From assembly GCF_035751725.1 (NCBI RefSeq), contig NZ_CP142104.1, positions 2,728,001 through 2,792,000 on the forward strand: 64,000 nt of DNA, in the 5' to 3' direction. The position numbers and the translations under genes are program-made. The stretch is from Pseudomonas frederiksbergensis. Its GTDB lineage: Bacteria; Pseudomonadota; Gammaproteobacteria; Pseudomonadales; Pseudomonadaceae. Below the pieces are notes generated by a model that saw nothing but the letters and a program-made list of their open reading frames with translations, did no database searches and was not told where the DNA came from. Each line of letters begins with the position of its first letter. The first letter of the stretch is position 1. Shown in pieces: positions 26,715 through 36,121 of the stretch.

Positions 26715-27617
26715 ATGGCCTCGACACTTTTGGACCGCTATCGCGGATGCCTGCTGGGCTTGGCATGTGGCGACGCCGTTGGCACGACAGTTGAATTCAA
26801 ACCACGGAATTCCTTTCCACCGGTAACCGACATGGTAGGTGGCGGGCCTTTCAACCTCCAGCCTGGCCAATGGACCGATGACACCTCCATGGCGTTGTGT
26901 CTGGCAGAGAGTCTGTTGCAAAAGCGTGGCTTTGATGCGGCTGACCAAATGGGCCGATACCTCAACTGGTGGCATTGGGGTTACCTGAGTTCCACGGGCG
27001 CTTGCTTTGACATCGGCATGACCGTTCGCGACGCACTGGAGCGCTATCAGTCACATCGAGACCCATTCGCGGGTAGCACCCATCCTCAAACGGCTGGCAA
27101 TGGCTCGCTCATGCGACTGGCACCGGTTGTGCTGTTCTTTTATCCGGATCGCAACCGTATCCGTGAGTTCGCCGCGCTGAGTTCGCGCACGACTCACGGG
27201 GCAACGGAGGCGGTGGAGTGTTGCCAGGTGTTGGCCGATGTCATCGGTAACGCATTGAACGGTGACTCAAAGATGGACGTGTTGCGTGTGTCGTCCGAGC
27301 AACTGACCGAGGCCAAGGTAATCGCGCTCGCCCAAGGCCAGTATCAGGGAAAAGCCCGCAGTGAGGTGTCGGGCACCGGCTATTCGGTCGAGTCTCTGGA
27401 GGCGGCGTTGTGGTGTTTTTTCCATACGGACAGTTTCGCTGAAGCAGTGCTGGCCGCGACGAACCTGGGCGACGACGCCGATACCACCGCCGCCATTGTC
27501 GGGCAGTTGGCCGGGGCGTTTTATGGAGTACAGGCTATTCCCTCCGATTGGTTGCAGAAGTTGTGGATGCGACAGGAGATTGAAACCATCGCCGATGCGC
27601 TTCATCTCAAGGACTGA
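26715..27617 (+). CDS. ADP-ribosylglycohydrolase (DraG-like) family protein
   Basis: 300 residues from the ATG at 26715 with GAAGGA upstream; a start 15 codons earlier has no good site. Family motifs in order: GCLLGLACGDAVG (about 9-21), QWTDDTSMAL (metal-binding Thr-Asp-Asp), GNGSLMRLAP, SRTTHGA, and NLGDDADTTAAIVGQLAGAFYG near the C-terminus, which completes the two-Mg site. It should hydrolyse ADP-ribose from protein, nucleic acid or small-molecule adducts. No ADP-ribosyltransferase or dinitrogenase regulator gene is nearby, so the target is open. Confidence 0.9.
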   Translation: MASTLLDRYRGCLLGLACGDAVGTTVEFKPRNSFPPVTDMVGGGPFNLQPGQWTDDTSMALCLAESLLQKRGFDAADQMGRYLNWWHWGYLSSTGACFDIGMTVRDALERYQSHRDPFAGSTHPQTAGNGSLMRLAPVVLFFYPDRNRIREFAALSSRTTHGATEAVECCQVLADVIGNALNGDSKMDVLRVSSEQLTEAKVIALAQGQYQGKARSEVSGTGYSVESLEAALWCFFHTDSFAEAVLAATNLGDDADTTAAIVGQLAGAFYGVQAIPSDWLQKLWMRQEIETIADALHLKD

Positions 27618-27680
27618 ATTGCTTTTCGAATCCTTGCCTAGTGCGGAGTCAGTCGGTAGCGCAAGCCTCTGGCTCCGTTT

Positions 27681-28577
27681 TCACATTCCCTCCCGAACCG
27701 CCCCGCGAATCCCCTCCAGCAACATCGAAAACGCCGGGTTGTCGTTGTCCTGACGCCATACCAGATGCAGTTCGCTCTGCACCCCTTCGCCCAAGTCGAT
27801 CTCACGAAACACCACCTGTCGGAACGCCACGCTGGTCGCACAACGCGGCACCAGTGCCAGGCCCATGCCCGCGTTGACCAGCGCCAGGATGGTCAGCGAG
27901 GAGCCTAGCCATTGCACGAACTGCGGGGCGACCCGGGCCGAGCGCAGCATGCCGGTGAGCAGTTCGTTGAAGGGCGGGTAGGCGGAGTGGGCGTACATCA
28001 GGAACGGCTGTCCGTCGAGATCCTGCACGCCGACGGTCTCGGCGTTGGCCAGCGGATGGTCCGCAGGTACCGCCAGGACAAACGGTTCGCGCACCAGGCA
28101 TTCGGTGACGTAGCCGGTTTCCAGCAGGGGCGAGCGGACGATGCCCAGGTCGATACGCCGGGCGCGCAGGGCTTCGTGTTGCTGGTAGGTGTTCATTTCC
28201 GACAGGACGATTTTGACTTGTGGTTGCTTGAGCCGTGCCTCGGCGATGACCTTGGGCAAGAACTCATACACTGCGCTGCCGACGAAGCTGATGGTGACCG
28301 AGCCGATGTCGCCCTGGGCAAAACGCTTGGCGGCCTCGGCGGCCTGCTGCGCTTGTTGCAGCAGGTTCTGCGCTTCGATGAAAAACGCTCGGCCGGCGGC
28401 AGTGAGGGCAACGCTGCGGGTGCTTCGGGTGAACAGTTCGACACCCAGGTGATGCTCCAGCAATTGGATCTGTCGGCTCAAGGGCGGTTGGGTCATGTTC
28501 AGGCGTTCGGCGGCGCGACGGAAGTTGAGTTCAGTCGCCACGGTGGTGAAGCAGCGCAGTTGGGCCAGCTCAAACAT
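27681..28577 (-). CDS. LysR-family regulator of the adjacent dehydratase gene
   Basis: 298 residues from the ATG at 28577; the frame is open much further upstream but that part lies in the control region and the divergent gene. Start MFELAQLRCFTTVATELNFRRAAERLNMTQPPLSRQIQLLE is typical of the CatR/BenM-like subgroup of LysR proteins. The effector domain covers about 95-298. It is divergent from a glucarate-dehydratase-family gene with 96 bp between starts, so it likely senses an aldarate or related acid. Confidence 0.9.
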   Translation of the reverse strand: MFELAQLRCFTTVATELNFRRAAERLNMTQPPLSRQIQLLEHHLGVELFTRSTRSVALTAAGRAFFIEAQNLLQQAQQAAEAAKRFAQGDIGSVTISFVGSAVYEFLPKVIAEARLKQPQVKIVLSEMNTYQQHEALRARRIDLGIVRSPLLETGYVTECLVREPFVLAVPADHPLANAETVGVQDLDGQPFLMYAHSAYPPFNELLTGMLRSARVAPQFVQWLGSSLTILALVNAGMGLALVPRCATSVAFRQVVFREIDLGEGVQSELHLVWRQDNDNPAFSMLLEGIRGAVREGM

Positions 28578-28597
28578 TGATTCAATCCAGGTATCAA
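28577..28597. promoter_or_regulatory. LysR box between the LysR and dehydratase genes
   Basis: TTGAT-N11-ATCAA (T-N11-A rule) ends at the first base of the LysR start codon and lies 77 bp upstream of the dehydratase start. Suited to autorepression and activation of the divergent gene. Confidence 0.5.
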
Positions 28598-28673
28598 TCA
28601 AGTGCCAAGTTAGATTAGACGGTAACAATCGACGGCGTCCATCATCGGCGCGGAAAACTTCCGGAGCCTTTGC

Positions 28674-29948
28674 ATGAAGATCAAACGCGTCACTGTGACC
28701 CCCATCGCTTTTCGCGACCCTCCATTGCTGAACGCCAGCGGCATCCATGAGCCCTTCGCGCTGCGCTCGATCATCGAGATCGAAAGCGACAATGGCTACA
28801 TCGGCCTCGGTGAGAGCTACGGCGATGCGCCGGCCCTGGCGATCCAACAGCAGGTCAAGGATCAGTTGGTCGGCATGGATCCGTTCAACCTCAACCAACT
28901 GCGGACCATTGTCCAGGCCACCGTGGCGGCCCATAAGCCGGCCAGCGTTGGCGGAGCCGAGTTGGCGCCGGGTTCACACGCGAGCAAAGCCGTCAGCAAT
29001 GCCTATTCGGCATTCGAGGTGGCCTGCCTGGACCTGCAGGCCCATTACCTGAACGTACCGCTGGTGGATTTGCTGGGCGGTGCGATTCGCGATGAAGTGC
29101 CATTCAGCGCCTACCTGTTTTTCAAGTACGCCGAGCACATCGATTCGCCGTACCCGGCGGACAATTGGGGCGAAGCGCTGAACGAACAACAGATCGTCGC
29201 CCAGGCGCGGCGGATGATCGAGGAATACGGGTTCAAGAGCATCAAGCTCAAGGCCGGCACCCTCGAACCGGAGCATGAGGTGGCCTGCATCAAGGCGCTG
29301 AAGAAGGCTTTCCCTGGCTTCCCATTGCGTATCGACCCCAACGGTAATTGGTCGCTGGAAACCTCGATCCGCATGGCCGAGCTGCTCGGGGATGACCTGC
29401 AGTATTACGAAGACCCGACGCCTGGGCTGGAGGGCATGGCCGAGCTGCACAGGCGCACGGGTCTGCCACTGGCGACCAATATGGTGGTCACCGATTTCGA
29501 CGAGTTGCGCCGCAGCGTGGCCCAGGACAGCGTGCAGATTGTCCTGGCTGATCACCATTATTGGGGCGGGCTGCGCGATACCCAGGTGTTGGCGAAAATG
29601 TGCGACACCTTTGGCCTTGGCGTGTCGATGCATTCCAATTCGCACTTGGGCATCAGCCTCATGGCCATGGCTCACGTGGCGGCGTCGGTGCCGAACCTGG
29701 ATTACGCCTGTGACACCCATTACCCCTGGCAGGAGCCGGATGAAGAAGTGATCAAGGGTGGCAAGCTGCCGTTTGTCGACGGCTGCGTGAAGATCACCCG
29801 GGCGCCGGGCCTGGGGCTGGAGCTGGACCGCGATCAGTTGGGCAAGCTGCATGAGCAGTTCCTCAGCTGCGGCATTCGCCAGCGCGATGACGTGAGGCAG
29901 ATGCGGCGCTACAAGCCGGATTGGAAGACCGTCAAGCCGCGGTTCTGA
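28674..29948 (+). CDS. Glucarate-dehydratase-family enolase superfamily enzyme
   Basis: 424 residues. Catalytic features of the glucarate dehydratase branch are visible: KLK in SIKLKAG (about residue 190), the metal ligands in RIDPNGNW (about 222), YYEDP (about 243) and the downstream VTDFDEL / LADHHYWGG, and the His in SMHSNSHLGIS (about 322). It should dehydrate an aldarate (D-glucarate or L-idarate type) to a 5-keto-4-deoxy acid. It is shorter than classical GudD, and no transporter or KDG aldolase is next to it, so a related acid sugar is possible. Confidence 0.85.
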   Translation: MKIKRVTVTPIAFRDPPLLNASGIHEPFALRSIIEIESDNGYIGLGESYGDAPALAIQQQVKDQLVGMDPFNLNQLRTIVQATVAAHKPASVGGAELAPGSHASKAVSNAYSAFEVACLDLQAHYLNVPLVDLLGGAIRDEVPFSAYLFFKYAEHIDSPYPADNWGEALNEQQIVAQARRMIEEYGFKSIKLKAGTLEPEHEVACIKALKKAFPGFPLRIDPNGNWSLETSIRMAELLGDDLQYYEDPTPGLEGMAELHRRTGLPLATNMVVTDFDELRRSVAQDSVQIVLADHHYWGGLRDTQVLAKMCDTFGLGVSMHSNSHLGISLMAMAHVAASVPNLDYACDTHYPWQEPDEEVIKGGKLPFVDGCVKITRAPGLGLELDRDQLGKLHEQFLSCGIRQRDDVRQMRRYKPDWKTVKPRF

Positions 29949-29960
29949 GGAGACCGCGAG

Positions 29961-29979
29961 GGGCCTGCGCAGCAGGCCC
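29961..29979 (+). terminator. Hairpin after the dehydratase gene
   Basis: GGGCCTGC-GCA-GCAGGCCC, a perfect 8-bp stem 12 bp past the stop. No T-run follows, so it is a weak terminator or an RNA-stabilising hairpin. Confidence 0.5.
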
Positions 29980-30206
29980 AAACCAGCAACTCAGTTTGAC
30001 TGCCCAATGGGTTGATCCTCCTGACCCACCCACCGGCCCACACCCAAAGTACCGCGCCCCGCGGCATTGGGGTCTTACTTCAAAACTGCCGCGCCGGGCC
30101 GGCGCTGCCAAAGCAGCCGACAATCACCTCCAAGGCAGCGTATGACGCGCCCGAGTGCCTTTCGATAATCGCCTCCGACATCCCGTCCCCTGTTGCGGAG
30201 CGCGCC

Positions 30207-31391
30207 ATGCACAACAATAAGAATACCTGCCTGCGTTTTTTGCCTGCGTTCATCGCCGGCCTCTCGACCCTCGGCTCGATGCCTTGGGCCCAAGCCGAAA
30301 TCATGCTGTACGACAAGGACCAGACGACTTTTTCCACCGACGGCTATATCAACGCTTTCTACGTCAACAGTGATGTCGACCGCGCCGGGGAACAGTTCGA
30401 CCGGCGCCAGTCGCGCGTCAAGATGGGGTTCTTGCCCAACTACCTGGGCTTCAACATGGGCAAGCAGGTCGATGACCTCAAGCTCGGCGCCCGGGCCTCG
30501 TTCTGGGTGACCATCAACGACAGTGAAACCAACGGCACCGACACCGCGATCGACGTACGGCAGTTCTACGGCACCGTTGCCAACCCGGAGTGGGGCGAGG
30601 TGCTGATCGGCAAGGACTTCGGCCTGTTCGCCCGCTCCAACATCCTGCTCGATGAGTTGCTGGCCGGTTATGGCCAGGTCAGCGACACCCTGGGCCTGGT
30701 GGACGGTGGCGGCGTGTCGTTCGGCAATATCGGCAGCGGTTATCCGTACCCGTTCCCGACGTCGCAGATCACTTATCGCACCCCCATCATGGACGGGTTG
30801 CGCGTGGCAGTGGGCATCATGGACCCGGTGGACACCAACGACAGCAGCGCCACCGGCAAGGCCTACCAGGAAAACCCGCGCACCGAGAGCGAAGTCACCT
30901 ACCAGTTCGACCTGGGTGGGGCGAAGATCTACAGCTGGCTGAACGGCAGCTACCAGACCTCCGACAACACCGATTCCAGCGTCGAGTCCGTCACCTCCAA
31001 AGGGCTGGGTTATGGGGTCCAGGCGAAGATGGGCGGGCTGTCGCTCACCGGCTCCGGTTTCCAGGCCAAGGGCATCAACCCGTTCTTCACCAACAATGCC
31101 GGCGAAGCCACGTTGCGCAACGTCGACAGCACGGGCTATCTGCTGCAGGGCTCCTACAAACTGGGCAAGAATCGCCTGGCGCTGTCCTACGGCAAGACCG
31201 AGGACGACGGCAACGGCGTGGTCGGCAGCGGCGCCGACTATGAGACGCGTGGAGTCGCGCTGTTCCACGACATCAATGACAACCTCAAGCTCGTGGCCGA
31301 GTACAACCAGTTCGAAATCAACGGCCATGACACCAGCGCGCAGGACGAAGACACCGACACCTTCGCGGTGGGGGCGGTGTTGACCTGGTAA
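30207..31391 (+). CDS. Gram-negative outer-membrane porin
   Basis: 394 residues from the ATG at 30207 (GGAG 6 bp upstream). Signal peptide about 1-30 ending AQA. The mature part alternates in beta-barrel fashion and matches general trimeric porins: ITYRTPIMDGLRVAVGIMDP, YGVQAKMGGLSLTGSGFQ, and the end VALFHDINDNLKLVAEYNQFEI...AVGAVLTW with a C-terminal Trp for BAM recognition. It lies 258 bp after the dehydratase gene and just before the alcohol-oxidation cluster; its solute is unknown. That gap holds only a hairpin. Confidence 0.88.
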   Translation: MHNNKNTCLRFLPAFIAGLSTLGSMPWAQAEIMLYDKDQTTFSTDGYINAFYVNSDVDRAGEQFDRRQSRVKMGFLPNYLGFNMGKQVDDLKLGARASFWVTINDSETNGTDTAIDVRQFYGTVANPEWGEVLIGKDFGLFARSNILLDELLAGYGQVSDTLGLVDGGGVSFGNIGSGYPYPFPTSQITYRTPIMDGLRVAVGIMDPVDTNDSSATGKAYQENPRTESEVTYQFDLGGAKIYSWLNGSYQTSDNTDSSVESVTSKGLGYGVQAKMGGLSLTGSGFQAKGINPFFTNNAGEATLRNVDSTGYLLQGSYKLGKNRLALSYGKTEDDGNGVVGSGADYETRGVALFHDINDNLKLVAEYNQFEINGHDTSAQDEDTDTFAVGAVLTW

Positions 31392-31491
31392 GGACGCAGC
31401 GGCCCCGCCACAACGGCGGTCCGGAGCAAATCCTGGGTTTTCGTGGCGGCCCCAACCGTGCGCATCGCGGCGGGGGGCGCCACGGTTCTCA

Positions 31492-31530
31492 TCCCATGGA
31501 AGCGTCCACCCGCTACCCAAGTAGCATTCG
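31492..31530 (+). promoter_or_regulatory. Two-part ped/exa motif upstream of the FIST gene
   Basis: Box 1 TCCCATGGAA at 31492 and box 2 GTAGCATTCG with GCAT at 31524, 32 nt apart; 64 nt to the start codon. Box 2 is extended leftwards by CTACCCAA, which forms CTAC-CCAA-GTAG. Confidence 0.5.
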
Positions 31531-31587
31531 TGGGCCCGACGCGGATTCGTACACTCAAGCCTCTATCACGCACCGTCGGAGGCGCAG

Positions 31588-32751
31588 ATGCAGCAGGCCC
31601 AGAGCGAGGGTGTGGTCAGCGCCATGTCCCAGGCAACAGATGTCGAGCAAGTGGCCCAGGAACTGGCGCGACAGTTGTTGCACCCGTACCTGGGGTTCGT
31701 GCTGTTTTTCTGCTCCGCCGAATACGATTTGCCTGGCCTGGCCAAGGCGCTGTCCCAGAGCTTCGGCGGGATTCGCCTGGTGGGCTGCACCAGCGCCGGG
31801 GAAATCACCCCGCAAGGCTATGGCCGCAATTGCGTGACAGCGGTGGGGTTCGATCACCGGCATTTTTCCATCGCTGCCGAGCTGATCGGCGAGATGGAGC
31901 ACTTCTGCTTGATCGATGCCCAGCAGATGGTCGAGCGCCTGGCGAGCGGCTGTCGCAGCAACGCCTTGGCGCCGATCAAGGGCCACAGTTTTGCCTTGAC
32001 CCTGCTCGATGGCTTGTCCAGCCGCGAGGAGATGGTGCTGGCGGCGTTGAGCGCGGCACTGGGCGACATCCCGCATTTCGGCGGCTCGGCCGGAGATGAC
32101 AACTACCTGACCCATACCCACGTCTACTTCGAAGGCCAGTTCCACAGCGGCGCTGCCGTGGTGGTGCTGATCAACACCTGGTTGGAATTCGAGGTGTTCA
32201 CCACCCATCACATCTTGCCCCGGCAAGAAAAACTGGTGGTCACCGGCGCCGACAGCGCCTCGCGGCGGGTCTACGAGCTCAACGCCGAGCCTGCCGCCGA
32301 GGAATACGCGCGACACATCGGCGTGCCGGTGAGCGCGCTGGATTACCGGGTCTTCGCCGCCCATCCACTGGCGGTGCGGATCAACGACCAGTACTACGTG
32401 CGCGCCATTCAGCAGGTCCACTCGGACCTGAGCCTGAGTTTCTATTGCGCGGTCGAGAACGGCATCGTCCTCACCGCCATGAGCCCGGGGCCGTTGCTGC
32501 ACAACCTGCAAGACCTGTTCGACGGGTTGCAGGCCCGCCTCGGGGATTTGCTGCTGACCCTCGGCTGCGACTGTTTCCTGCGGCGCCTGGAGCTGGAGGA
32601 TCGCGATGGCCTGGAACAGATTGGCCAGTTCCTGCGGGAGCATCGGGTGATGGGGTTCAACACCTATGGAGAACAGTTCAATGGCATGCACATCAACCAG
32701 ACGTTCACCGGAGTTGCCATTGCCCGCCATCGCGTCCCCGGCCATCGCTGA
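31588..32751 (+). CDS. FIST-domain signal-transduction protein
   Basis: 387 residues with GGAGG before the ATG. FIST N-terminal part (about 35-225; GCTSAGEITPQGYG, LTLLDGLSSREE, GGSAGDDNYL) and C-terminal part (about 235-375; REHRVMGFNTYGEQ) are both complete. FIST domains are thought to sense small ligands, possibly amino acids, upstream of kinases. The gene overlaps the start of the hybrid kinase that follows, matching the P. aeruginosa arrangement before ErcS'. Cytoplasmic; ligand unknown. Confidence 0.9.
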   Translation: MQQAQSEGVVSAMSQATDVEQVAQELARQLLHPYLGFVLFFCSAEYDLPGLAKALSQSFGGIRLVGCTSAGEITPQGYGRNCVTAVGFDHRHFSIAAELIGEMEHFCLIDAQQMVERLASGCRSNALAPIKGHSFALTLLDGLSSREEMVLAALSAALGDIPHFGGSAGDDNYLTHTHVYFEGQFHSGAAVVVLINTWLEFEVFTTHHILPRQEKLVVTGADSASRRVYELNAEPAAEEYARHIGVPVSALDYRVFAAHPLAVRINDQYYVRAIQQVHSDLSLSFYCAVENGIVLTAMSPGPLLHNLQDLFDGLQARLGDLLLTLGCDCFLRRLELEDRDGLEQIGQFLREHRVMGFNTYGEQFNGMHINQTFTGVAIARHRVPGHR

Positions 32752-35323
32752 GCTGCAGGCGCAGCTCGCCGCCTTGCAACACGAAAACCACAAGCTGCGG
32801 CGCATCAACGACGCGCTGATCGAGCGGGTGGAATCCGGCGTGACTCGTGGCAACGACCCGTACGCAGCCTTCCAGCATTCGGTGGTGCTGGCCGAGCAGG
32901 TGCGTGAGCGTACCGATGCGTTGAACCAGGCCATGGCCGAACTCAAGGCCGGCAACCATTTGCTGGGGGAAGCGCGGCTGCGGGCGGAGACGGCCCATCG
33001 GCACTTGATCGATGCGATCGAGAGCATTTCCGATGCATTCGTGCTGTTTGACGAACAACAACGGATCGTCTTGTTCAACAGCCGTTTCAAGGCGTTCTGG
33101 GCCCACAGTCGGGTGCGGATCATCGCGGGGATGCGTCTTGCCGAGGTCAAGCGCCTGATGACCGCCAACGGTTTGTTCAGCGAAGAAACCCGCGGCCAGC
33201 CTGACGAGCCGGTGCTGTATCGCTTGCAGAACGGGCGTTGGCTGCAGGTCAGCGAGCGGCCGACCCAGGAAGGCGGGCGGGTGATCCTGTTCACCGACAT
33301 CACCGACGTCAAACTCAGTGAAACCGTGCGCCGCGAGCAAGCTGTCGCGCAGAAATCCCATCTGTTGCAGCGCGCCGTGGACAACCTGTCCCAGGGCGTG
33401 GCGATGGTCAACGCCCAGGGTGTGCTCGAGCTGTGGAACCGGCGCTTCCTGGAACTCAGCGGACTGGCGCCGGTGGCGGCCCATCGGCCGTTCAACGAGG
33501 TGATCGCCGACAGCGAGTTGCAACTGCTGACGCCGGCCAGTCGCGATGGCAATGGCCGGCTGATCCAGGAATGCGAGCAGCGCCTCAGCGATGGCCGGGT
33601 CCTGGAGATCCGCACCCATCCGCTGCCTACCGGCGGCTACGTCAACACTTTCACGGACATCACCGAGCGCTACCAGCATGCCGAGGCGTTGAGCGAGAGC
33701 GAGCGCTGGATTCGGCTGATCACCGACCATGTGCCGGCGCTGATCGCCTACCTCAATGCCGATCTGGTCTACGAGTTCACCAACAAGGTCTACGAGCAGT
33801 GGTATTGCTGGCCACGCGGCGTGATGCTCGGCCAGAGCCTGCGCGAAGCCCACAGCGAACAGCATTATCAGCGCCTGGAAGCGTACGTGGCACGGGCGTT
33901 GGCGGGCGAGAGCGTGACGTTCGAGTTCGCCGAGACCAACATCAACAACCAGGAGCGCTACATGTTGCGCTCCTATGTGCCGAACCGCTTGGCCAACGGC
34001 GAAGTGGTGGGGATCTTCGTGCTTATCCGCGACATCACCGAACGCCGTCGCACCGCCGAGGCGCTCCACCAGGCCTATCAGAACCTGGAACATCGGGTGC
34101 AGGAGCGCACCGCCGAACTGACCACCCTCAACGATCAGTTGCTGCGTGAGATCGACGAGCGCAGCCGGGTGGAGTTGCGCTTGCGCGAAGCCAAGCGCGA
34201 GGCCGAACGCGCTAACCTGTCGAAAACCAAATTTCTCGCGGCGGTCAGCCATGACCTGCTGCAACCGTTGAACGCGGCGCGGCTGTTCACCAGTGCCTTG
34301 CTCGAACGCCGCGAGCCGGTGGCGAACGCGCAACTGGTGCGCAACGTAAGCAACTCGCTGCAGGACGTGGAAAATCTGTTAGGCACGTTGGTGGACATTT
34401 CCAAGCTCGATGCCGGCGTGATCAAGGCCGATGTCGCGCCGTTCGCCTTGAGTGAGCTGCTCGATAACCTGGCGGCCGAATATTGCCAAGTGGCGCGCAG
34501 CGAAGGCCTCGAGTTGCGATTTGTGCCTTGCTCGGTGCTGGTGCGCAGCGATATCCAATTGTTGGCGCGGATCCTGCGCAACTTGCTGAGCAACGCGATC
34601 CGCTATACGCCGAAGGGCCGGGTGGTGTTGGGATGCCGTCGCCGCGGCAGTCGTGTGTCGATTGAAGTCTGGGATTCCGGCATCGGCATCGCCCAGGATC
34701 GCCTGGAAGAGATTTTCCAGGAGTTCAAGCGCGGTGACGTGCAACGCCCGGATCAGGACCGTGGCCTGGGCCTGGGTTTGGCGATTGTCGAGAAAATCGC
34801 CGGGATCCTTGGGCACCGGATCCAGGTTCGTTCATGGCCGGGCAGGGGCTCGGTGTTCGCCGTCGAAGTCCCTCTCAGCGCCACCGCGCCCAAGCCATTG
34901 CCTTGCCTGGAGATGAGCGAGCCGATGCTCGAACGCCTGCGCGGGGCAAGGGTCTGGGTGTTGGATAACGACGCGGCGATCTGCGCCGGCATGCGCACTT
35001 TGCTGGAAGGTTGGGGCTGCCGGGTCGTGACGGCGCTGTCGGAGCAGGACCTGGCGCGGCAGGTGGACGGCTACCGCGCCGACGCCGATCTGCTGATCGC
35101 CGATTATCATCTGGATCACGACCAGAACGGTGTGGATGCCGTGGCGCGGATCAACGCCTGCCGCCCTTCACCGATCCCGGCCCTGATGATCACCGCCAAC
35201 TACAGCAACGAGCTCAAGCAGCAGATCCGCGAACGTGGGCATACGCTGATGCACAAGCCGGTGCGGCCGATGAAGCTCAAGATTGCGATGAGTCATCTGT
35301 TGGGCCAAGCAACCAGCGGTTGA
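32720..35323 (+). CDS. pedS1: PAS-containing hybrid sensor histidine kinase (PedS1/ErcS'-like)
   Basis: 867 residues from TTG 32720, chosen because GGAG lies at 32710-32713; an ATG at 32666 or 32681 would lengthen the overlap with the FIST gene. No membrane segment, so cytoplasmic. Coiled coil about 13-75, three PAS units (about 90-195, 205-315, 335-455), a second coiled coil, HisKA with His511 in AAVSHDLLQPLNAARL, HATPase with NLLSNAIRYTP, and a C-terminal receiver with Asp795 (LLIADYHL). It should act with the LuxR-type regulator at 35403. Sensing probably depends on the FIST partner and PAS ligand. Confidence 0.9.
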   Translation: MPAIASPAIAELQAQLAALQHENHKLRRINDALIERVESGVTRGNDPYAAFQHSVVLAEQVRERTDALNQAMAELKAGNHLLGEARLRAETAHRHLIDAIESISDAFVLFDEQQRIVLFNSRFKAFWAHSRVRIIAGMRLAEVKRLMTANGLFSEETRGQPDEPVLYRLQNGRWLQVSERPTQEGGRVILFTDITDVKLSETVRREQAVAQKSHLLQRAVDNLSQGVAMVNAQGVLELWNRRFLELSGLAPVAAHRPFNEVIADSELQLLTPASRDGNGRLIQECEQRLSDGRVLEIRTHPLPTGGYVNTFTDITERYQHAEALSESERWIRLITDHVPALIAYLNADLVYEFTNKVYEQWYCWPRGVMLGQSLREAHSEQHYQRLEAYVARALAGESVTFEFAETNINNQERYMLRSYVPNRLANGEVVGIFVLIRDITERRRTAEALHQAYQNLEHRVQERTAELTTLNDQLLREIDERSRVELRLREAKREAERANLSKTKFLAAVSHDLLQPLNAARLFTSALLERREPVANAQLVRNVSNSLQDVENLLGTLVDISKLDAGVIKADVAPFALSELLDNLAAEYCQVARSEGLELRFVPCSVLVRSDIQLLARILRNLLSNAIRYTPKGRVVLGCRRRGSRVSIEVWDSGIGIAQDRLEEIFQEFKRGDVQRPDQDRGLGLGLAIVEKIAGILGHRIQVRSWPGRGSVFAVEVPLSATAPKPLPCLEMSEPMLERLRGARVWVLDNDAAICAGMRTLLEGWGCRVVTALSEQDLARQVDGYRADADLLIADYHLDHDQNGVDAVARINACRPSPIPALMITANYSNELKQQIRERGHTLMHKPVRPMKLKIAMSHLLGQATSG

Positions 35324-35338
35324 ATCGAGCCGCTTTTC

Positions 35339-35366
35339 GTGGCGAGGGAGCAAGCTTCCTCGCCAC
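35339..35366. repeat. REP-type hairpin between convergent pedS1 and agmR
   Basis: GTGGCGAGGGAGC and GCTTCCTCGCCAC with one mismatch. Probably ends both convergent transcripts. Confidence 0.8.
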
Positions 35367-35402
35367 AGGGGTGTTCACCCTGTCCCCGTAGCGTCCAGCC
35401 GT

Positions 35403-36068
35403 TCAACGCCGCAAGTACGCCCCGAAATCGATATCTCCGGCACTGAGAATCGCCTGCACCCGGTTGTGCACGTTGAGTTTGCGCAGGATTGCCGAGACGT
35501 GGGCCTTGACCGTGGTTTCGGCGATGTCCAGCGTGTAGGCGATCTGCTTGTTCGATTCGCCCTTGGTCATGCGTTCGAGCACCAGCAGTTGCTTGCGGGT
35601 CAGGGCCTGGAGCAGTTCGGGCGGGAACGCCGGGGTTTCGTTCAGGCGCCGGCCCGTGGGGCTTTTCTGGGTGCGGATGATGTCCGGCGGCAGGTACACG
35701 TTGCCATTGAGGATCTGCTCGATGGCGTCGGTCATTTGTGAGCGCGGCGACGACTTGGTGATGAAGCCCACCGCGCCATAGGTGATGGCCTGCAGGACGA
35801 TTTGCTTGTCCTGTTCGGCGGAAACGATCACCACCGGGATGGTCGGCGCTTCGTTGCGCAGGTTGATCAAGCCATTGAGGCCGTGCATGCCGGGCATGTT
35901 CAGGTCCAGCAAGATCAGGTCCAGGTCGTCGTGTTCGCGGGTCAGTGCGAGGGCACTGTCCAGGTCGGCGGTCTCCATCACTTCGCTACCGGCGAAACCG
36001 TCGCTGATGACGTTGTGGATGGCTTCGCGAAACAGTGGGTGATCGTCGGCTATCAGGATTTTATACAT
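35403..36068 (-). CDS. agmR: LuxR/NarL-family response regulator AgmR (ErbR/PedR1)
   Basis: 221 residues from the ATG at 36068, which has a GAGGTGA site at proper distance; an ATG two codons upstream is too close to it. Receiver with acidic pair (IADDH, Asp8-9), phospho-acceptor Asp55 ([10 protein letters not shown]) and Lys in ITKSS. C-terminal LuxR HTH ([43 protein letters not shown]). It is the master activator of PQQ alcohol oxidation in P. aeruginosa and P. putida. It lies 53 bp after the CxxxCW gene on the same strand and may be cotranscribed. Confidence 0.92.
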   Translation of the reverse strand: MYKILIADDHPLFREAIHNVISDGFAGSEVMETADLDSALALTREHDDLDLILLDLNMPGMHGLNGLINLRNEAPTIPVVIVSAEQDKQIVLQAITYGAVGFITKSSPRSQMTDAIEQILNGNVYLPPDIIRTQKSPTGRRLNETPAFPPELLQALTRKQLLVLERMTKGESNKQIAYTLDIAETTVKAHVSAILRKLNVHNRVQAILSAGDIDFGAYLRR

Positions 36069-36121
36069 GGCCATTCACCTCGTTATTGTCGTATTGGGGC
36101 AGTTGCACGCAAGTCGCTGCA

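Noticed and set aside
28577..28934. 119-codon N-terminal extension of the LysR gene at 27681
   Set aside because: Runs through the divergent promoter and into the dehydratase gene; LysR proteins start at MFELAQL.
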